DNA from: Thermogemmatispora carboxidivorans
Lineage (GTDB): Bacteria; Chloroflexota; Ktedonobacteria; Ktedonobacterales; Ktedonobacteraceae
Direction: 5' to 3'
Length of the DNA stretch: 64,000 bases
NCBI RefSeq assembly: GCF_000702505.1
Contig: NZ_JNIM01000001.1
Coordinates: 5,370,327 to 5,434,326 of the forward strand
In this document: positions 62,815 through 64,000 of the stretch, piece by piece
Layout of the letters: each line of letters opens with the position of its first letter
How positions within the stretch are numbered: the first letter of the stretch is position 1
Position numbers and translations under genes: made by a program
The notes under the pieces: model-generated
What the model was told of the DNA's origin: nothing
Database searches by the model: none
What the model saw: the letters and a program-made list of their open reading frames with translations, nothing else

Positions 62815-63978
62815 ATGGAAGCGCGCTTTATTAGTGACCGGCAGCAATGGAATGACTTTGTCGCTGCCTCGGTTTGCTGCAACATTACCCAGTCCTATGA
62901 ATGGGGGCAGCTGGCTCCACACCTTGGCGCCGAAGCCCTGTACACTGGCGTTGTCGATGACCAGGGGCAGCTCTGCGCCGCCATGCTTCTACTCGTCTCG
63001 CGCCTGCCGATGCTAGGGACCTACTTTTACGCGCCGCGCGGGCCAGTCATTGATGATCCCAGTTCACCCGCTCTGGCCCAGCTGCTGGACTTCGTGCGCC
63101 AGGAGGCCCGGCGGCGCGGCGCCTTTATGCTCAAAGTGGAGCCGAGCGTGCCCGATGGTGATGAGTCCTGGCTGGCTGCCCTGCGCAGCCACGGCTTCCG
63201 CCGCACGCCCTACGCCATGCACATCCGACACGAGTGGGTGCTGGACATCCGGCCCGACGAACAGACCCTTCTGGCCAACATGAAAGAGAAGTGGCGCTAC
63301 AACATTCGCCTGGCAGCGCGCAAAGGTGTCAACGTACGACGGGGCGAAGGGCCAGCAGACCTTGATACGTTTTACCGTCTCTACCGCATCACCAGCGAGC
63401 GCGATCACTTCTTCATCCATGAGCAGGCCCACTACGAGGACATCATGCGCCTCTACAGCGAGGGCGACCGCGCCGCACTCTTTCTAGCCGAATATGAAGG
63501 GCAGGCCATTGCTGGTCTCGTCGCCCTGCGCTTCGGTCGCTGGAGCTGGTATATGTACGGCGCTTCCTCGAACGAGCACCGCAATCGGATGCCCAACCAC
63601 CTGCTCCAATGGACAGCCATCCGCTGGGCCAAAGAGCACGGCTGCTGGTATTACAACTTTCGCGGCATTCCCGATATCCTGGAGGAAGGGCAAGAGCTGT
63701 GGGGAGTCTACGTCTTCAAGCAAGGCTTCGGTGGCTATCCCCTGCGCTTCCTGGAGACCCACGACCTTGCCTACAAGCCACTCGTCTATCAGACCTACCG
63801 TCGCCTGCTGGACCTGAAGCGTTGGCGTGATCAGCAGCAGCGGAGTCGCTTAGAGCGCCAGCACCAGGCTCAGCCGGCAGCCAGCCCACGCGAGCAATCA
63901 GCCCAGGAGCAGCGCCCGACCGGAGCTGGTGGCAAACAGGCGGAGGCGGCAGTGCCTGGCCTCTCCCAGCAGGGCTAG
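62815..63978 (+). CDS. FemAB-family aminoacyltransferase, copy 2
   Basis: GAGGGA is 7 nt before the ATG at 62815. The 387-residue protein is a paralogue of the preceding FemAB: NITQSYEWGQLAPHLGAEALY, HEWVLDIRPDEQTLLANMKEKWRYNIRLAARKGVNVRR, FYRLYRITSERDHFFIHEQAHYEDI, and WYYNFRGIPDILEEGQELWGVYVFKQGFGGYP. The basic tail (RWRDQQQRSRLERQ...) is low-complexity. Two copies suggest a cross-bridge of at least two added residues, or two different amino acids. The gene ends 22 bp before the window edge, and further FemAB genes could lie beyond it. Confidence 0.9.
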   Translation: MEARFISDRQQWNDFVAASVCCNITQSYEWGQLAPHLGAEALYTGVVDDQGQLCAAMLLLVSRLPMLGTYFYAPRGPVIDDPSSPALAQLLDFVRQEARRRGAFMLKVEPSVPDGDESWLAALRSHGFRRTPYAMHIRHEWVLDIRPDEQTLLANMKEKWRYNIRLAARKGVNVRRGEGPADLDTFYRLYRITSERDHFFIHEQAHYEDIMRLYSEGDRAALFLAEYEGQAIAGLVALRFGRWSWYMYGASSNEHRNRMPNHLLQWTAIRWAKEHGCWYYNFRGIPDILEEGQELWGVYVFKQGFGGYPLRFLETHDLAYKPLVYQTYRRLLDLKRWRDQQQRSRLERQHQAQPAASPREQSAQEQRPTGAGGKQAEAAVPGLSQQG

Positions 63979-64000
63979 AGCGCATCTCGCCCGCCCAGTG

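Overview
The window reads as chromosomal DNA from a GC-rich, Gram-positive-like bacterium, most probably Chloroflexota of the Ktedonobacteria/Thermogemmatispora type. That placement is an inference from gene content: three-FHA ABCG-type transporters, MEDS and AIM24 proteins, FemAB ligases, RNase J, FtsK/SpoIIIE and a SpoIIIAA/R3H ATPase occur together with many two-component systems. No 16S rRNA is present to settle it. Three tRNA genes (Phe-GAA, Lys-TTT, Thr-TGT) are present, none with an encoded CCA end. I saw no phage, integrase, transposase or CRISPR array.

Layout. 1-8 kb holds small and accessory genes: the N-terminal part of a flavin oxidoreductase, an XRE regulator divergent from two 87-aa unknown proteins, tRNA-Phe, a frameshifted DNA methyltransferase, an AhpD-like gene with an in-frame TGA, YtxH, a single-domain response regulator and tRNA-Lys. 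8-11.2 kb holds an AllF/AllG (FdrA/YlbE) pair. 11.4-20.2 kb holds a secreted phosphoesterase, a MacB-type export operon with a DUF5666 lipoprotein, and a histidine kinase/OmpR pair. 20.8-29.3 kb holds tRNA-Thr, an acyl-CoA dehydrogenase, RNase J, FtsK and TrmD. 29.4-37.1 kb holds a kinase-regulator-metallopeptidase operon, a UroD-family protein, and a Nudix operon with an attenuator-like leader and a MEDS protein. 37.3-52 kb, mostly on the minus strand, holds AIM24, CoaBC, the FHA/ABC transporter, threonine dehydratase, the R3H ATPase with a GNAT-like partner, and PdxS/PdxT. 52.3-64 kb holds a MazF-type toxin pair, another two-component system, a zinc alcohol dehydrogenase, two tandem GH3 enzymes, and a GNAT gene followed by two FemAB ligases.

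The most notable observation is at 4954-5577. Two abutting reading frames in the same phase are separated by one TGA that sits exactly where the second cysteine of the AhpD CxxC...H redox motif belongs. A 7-bp hairpin whose loop starts GG lies 20 nt downstream, which is the geometry of a bacterial SECIS. This is probably a selenocysteine-containing AhpD-family peroxidase; the genome's selA/selB/selC/selD content, not visible here, would decide it. Second is the leader at 35263-35403. It has a near-consensus promoter, an intrinsic terminator, and a competing upstream stem that shares the terminator's 5' arm, so it may be an undescribed attenuator or regulatory RNA in front of a Nudix gene.

The genes at 57.5-64 kb could work together on the cell wall: two membrane-anchored NagZ-like GH3 enzymes, a GNAT enzyme and two FemAB aminoacyl ligases. 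That functional link is inferred from adjacency and family membership only.
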